From assembly GCA_003567075.1 (NCBI GenBank), contig PXAU01000250.1, positions 1 to 22,192 of the forward strand: a DNA stretch of 22,192 bases. Direction: 5' to 3'. The notes below the pieces were generated by a model. That model made no database searches. It saw only the letters and a list, made by a program, of their open reading frames with translations, and was not told the DNA's origin. A program made the translations under genes and the position numbers. Position 1 is the first letter of the stretch, and every line of letters starts with the position of its first letter. Positions 20,904-22,192 of this stretch are shown here, in pieces. This DNA is from Trueperaceae bacterium (GTDB lineage: Bacteria; Deinococcota; Deinococci; Deinococcales; Trueperaceae).

Positions 20904-21572
20904 ATGGTCCAGCTTGGCGATCTTATCGACGTTGGGGCGCTACCGAGCGCGTGGCGGCGCCTCGCCGACGTGACGCGACCGTGGGAGGTGCTGGCGCGCC
21001 TCGACGAGCTGTTGGCACGCCTCGAGCCGCTCGTCGCGGGCGAGGTGCATCCAAGCGCCGTGCTCGAGGGACCGGTCCGGGTCGAGGCCGGCGCGCGCGT
21101 GGGCCCGCACGCGTACCTTCAGGGGCCCGTCTGGGTAATGGCGGGGGCCGAGATCGGTCACGGCGCCTTCGCACGCGGCGGCGTGCTGCTCGCGCCGGGT
21201 GCGCGGCTCGGCCACGCGTCCGAGGCCAAACGCGCGGTGCTGCTCGAAGGCGCCAAGGCGCCGCACTTCAACTACGTGGGCGACAGCCTGTTGGGCGCAG
21301 GCGTCAACCTCGGCGCGGGCGTCAAGTGCGCCAACCTCAAGACCTCGCCCGGCAACGTACACGTGGAAGGGATGGACACAGGCCTGCGCAAGCTCGGCGC
21401 CCTGCTCGGCGACGACGTCTCGGTGGGATGTAACGCCGTGCTCGCGCCAGGCACGGTGATCGGCCCCGGCAGTGTGGTCTATGCCAACACCAGCGTGCGC
21501 GGCGTGGTGCCGCCGCGCACGCTGGTGAAGGTTCGTCACGCGCTCGAGCCGGTGCCGCTGCGCTCGCCTTGA
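20904..21572 (+). CDS. GlmU-like left-handed beta-helix acyltransferase-type protein
   Basis: 222 residues. A short helical N terminus (about 1-45) is followed by hexapeptide repeats (about 50-210: VHPSAVLEGPVRVEAGARVG, then VLAPGTVIGPGSVVY). The segment EAKRAVLLEGAKAPHFNYVG, continuing DSLLGAGVNLGAGVKCANL, is strikingly like the acetyltransferase half of GlmU (E-K...K..H..YVGD...G..N.GAG...N). The uridylyltransferase domain is absent. Such stand-alone proteins are often annotated as UDP-GlcNAc pyrophosphorylase-related, but the sequence supports only an acyltransferase-type fold; the donor and acceptor are unknown. ATG 20904 is supported by the adjacent -10 box. Confidence 0.82.
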   Translation: MVQLGDLIDVGALPSAWRRLADVTRPWEVLARLDELLARLEPLVAGEVHPSAVLEGPVRVEAGARVGPHAYLQGPVWVMAGAEIGHGAFARGGVLLAPGARLGHASEAKRAVLLEGAKAPHFNYVGDSLLGAGVNLGAGVKCANLKTSPGNVHVEGMDTGLRKLGALLGDDVSVGCNAVLAPGTVIGPGSVVYANTSVRGVVPPRTLVKVRHALEPVPLRSP

Positions 21573-21576
21573 ACCC

Positions 21577-21596
21577 GCCCGCGCGGGCGCGCCCGC
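21577..21596. terminator. GC-rich palindrome between converging genes
   Basis: Overlapping palindromes, GCCCGCGCGGGC (21577-21588) and GCGGGC/GCCCGC (21583-21596), fill the 24-bp gap between the GlmU-like and hpf stops. It could act in both directions, but there is no T-tract on either side. Confidence 0.4.
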
Positions 21597-22130
21597 TCAG
21601 GCGTTGGCGGGTTCGATCAAGCCGTAATCGCCATCGTGCCGCAGGTAGATGACGCTCACCAGATCGGTGTCGACGTTCTTGAACACGAAGAAGGTGTGGC
21701 CCAGCGCCTCCATCTGCATCGCGGCGTCGTCAGGCGACATGGGGCGCAGCACGTAGCGCTTGACGCGCACCACTTCGGGCGGGCGCTCGCCGTCGTCGAC
21801 CGGCTCGGGCGCGGGGCGTTCCTGGGCGCGCTTGGCGATGAGGCGTCCCTTGAACTTCTTGAGCTGGCGCTCGAGCTTGTCGACCACCAGGTCGGTGGCG
21901 CTGTAGGTGTCGGCGCCGCGCTCCTCGGCCCGTACCATCCCGTTGGGGAGGTTGAGCTGGACCTCCACCTTCGCGGGCGCGCCACCGATGCGGTTGTCGA
22001 ACGACATCACCACGCGCGCGTCGATGATCTGGTCCGAGAACCGGTCGAGCTTGGACAGCTTCTCCTCGGCGTACGAACGCATGGCGTCGGTCACGTCGAT
22101 GTCACGTCCGATCAGCTTGTAGATGTGCAT
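21597..22130 (-). CDS. hpf: Long-form ribosome hibernation promoting factor
   Basis: Binds the 30S decoding region and dimerises ribosomes into inactive 100S particles in stationary phase. 177 residues, the long type: an N-terminal S30AE domain (about 1-100; MHIYKLIGRDIDVTDAMRSY, then YAEEKLSKLDRF and DLVVDKLERQLKKFKGRL), a linker rich in Pro and acidic residues, and the C-terminal dimerisation domain (about 118-175; VVRVKRYVLRPMSPDDAAMQ, then FFVFKNVDTDLVSVIYLRHD). A purine-rich ribosome site (GAGGGGAGCGAGG) precedes the ATG. Confidence 0.96.
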   Translation of the reverse strand: MHIYKLIGRDIDVTDAMRSYAEEKLSKLDRFSDQIIDARVVMSFDNRIGGAPAKVEVQLNLPNGMVRAEERGADTYSATDLVVDKLERQLKKFKGRLIAKRAQERPAPEPVDDGERPPEVVRVKRYVLRPMSPDDAAMQMEALGHTFFVFKNVDTDLVSVIYLRHDGDYGLIEPANA

Positions 22131-22179
22131 CCTCGCTCCCCTCGCAGATCGTGCTCACGTGCGGCCCGGCTGGACCGTC

Positions 22180-22185
22180 ACTGTA
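22180..22185 (-). promoter_or_regulatory. Extended -10 box of hpf
   Basis: On the minus strand TGG-TACAGT places the start near 22173, giving a leader of about 43 nt that includes the ribosome site. The -35 position lies beyond the window. Confidence 0.5.
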
Positions 22186-22192
22186 CCAGGCG

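Overview
The window is a GC-rich (roughly 70% by eye) bacterial chromosomal segment of 22.2 kb. It is densely packed, with no tRNA, rRNA, CRISPR array or transposase. The best clue to the organism is the large protein at 16677-19838: signal peptide, one SLH domain, a long Ala-rich coiled coil and a C-terminal beta-barrel ending in Phe. This is the SlpA/SDBC-type envelope protein of Deinococcota. The order obgE-yqeK-LCP-rsfS and the many TANNNT boxes 6-9 nt from start codons (leaderless-type promoters) fit the same phylum. The high GC and the cation/proton-antiporter genes make a Truepera-like lineage plausible, but that is inference.

Layout. 1-3954: the end of an unidentified gene and two Mrp/complex-I-type antiporter subunits in an overlapping operon; the second has an unusual Arg-rich cytoplasmic tail. 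3941-4020: a 4 x 20 bp tandem repeat running over the stop codon. 4019-6450: rplU, rpmA and obgE, with hairpins in each gap (ribosome synthesis and assembly). 6499-9989: yqeK, an LCP ligase, rsfS, yraN and trpF, mostly overlapping. 9990-10295: a non-coding gap holding five DnaA-box-like 9-mers, two of them perfect; this is the most notable non-coding signal. 10296-13087: a small cupin, a thioredoxin-fold protein on the minus strand, and a BatA/VWA membrane protein reading away from it across a palindromic divergent promoter. 13114-16289: LapA-like protein, MIP18/SufT-like protein, an unrecognised gene, thyX and rlmH, several with leaderless-type promoters. 16290-19899: the slpA locus with a near-consensus extended promoter, a roughly 190 nt leader and a strong terminator. 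19920-22192: a lipid kinase (minus), a GlmU-like left-handed beta-helix protein (plus) and long-form HPF (minus).

Themes. Ribosome biology recurs (L21, L27, Obg, RsfS, RlmH, HPF). Envelope biology is the second theme (LCP, SlpA, LapA-like, BatA-like, lipid kinase, GlmU-like). No defence island, phage or conjugative module is visible. The less ordinary signals are the DnaA-box cluster, repeated leaderless promoters, tandem duplications over three different stop codons, a four-segment alternating-hairpin gap at 14041-14124, and an upstream in-frame Shine-Dalgarno/TTG in the slpA leader.
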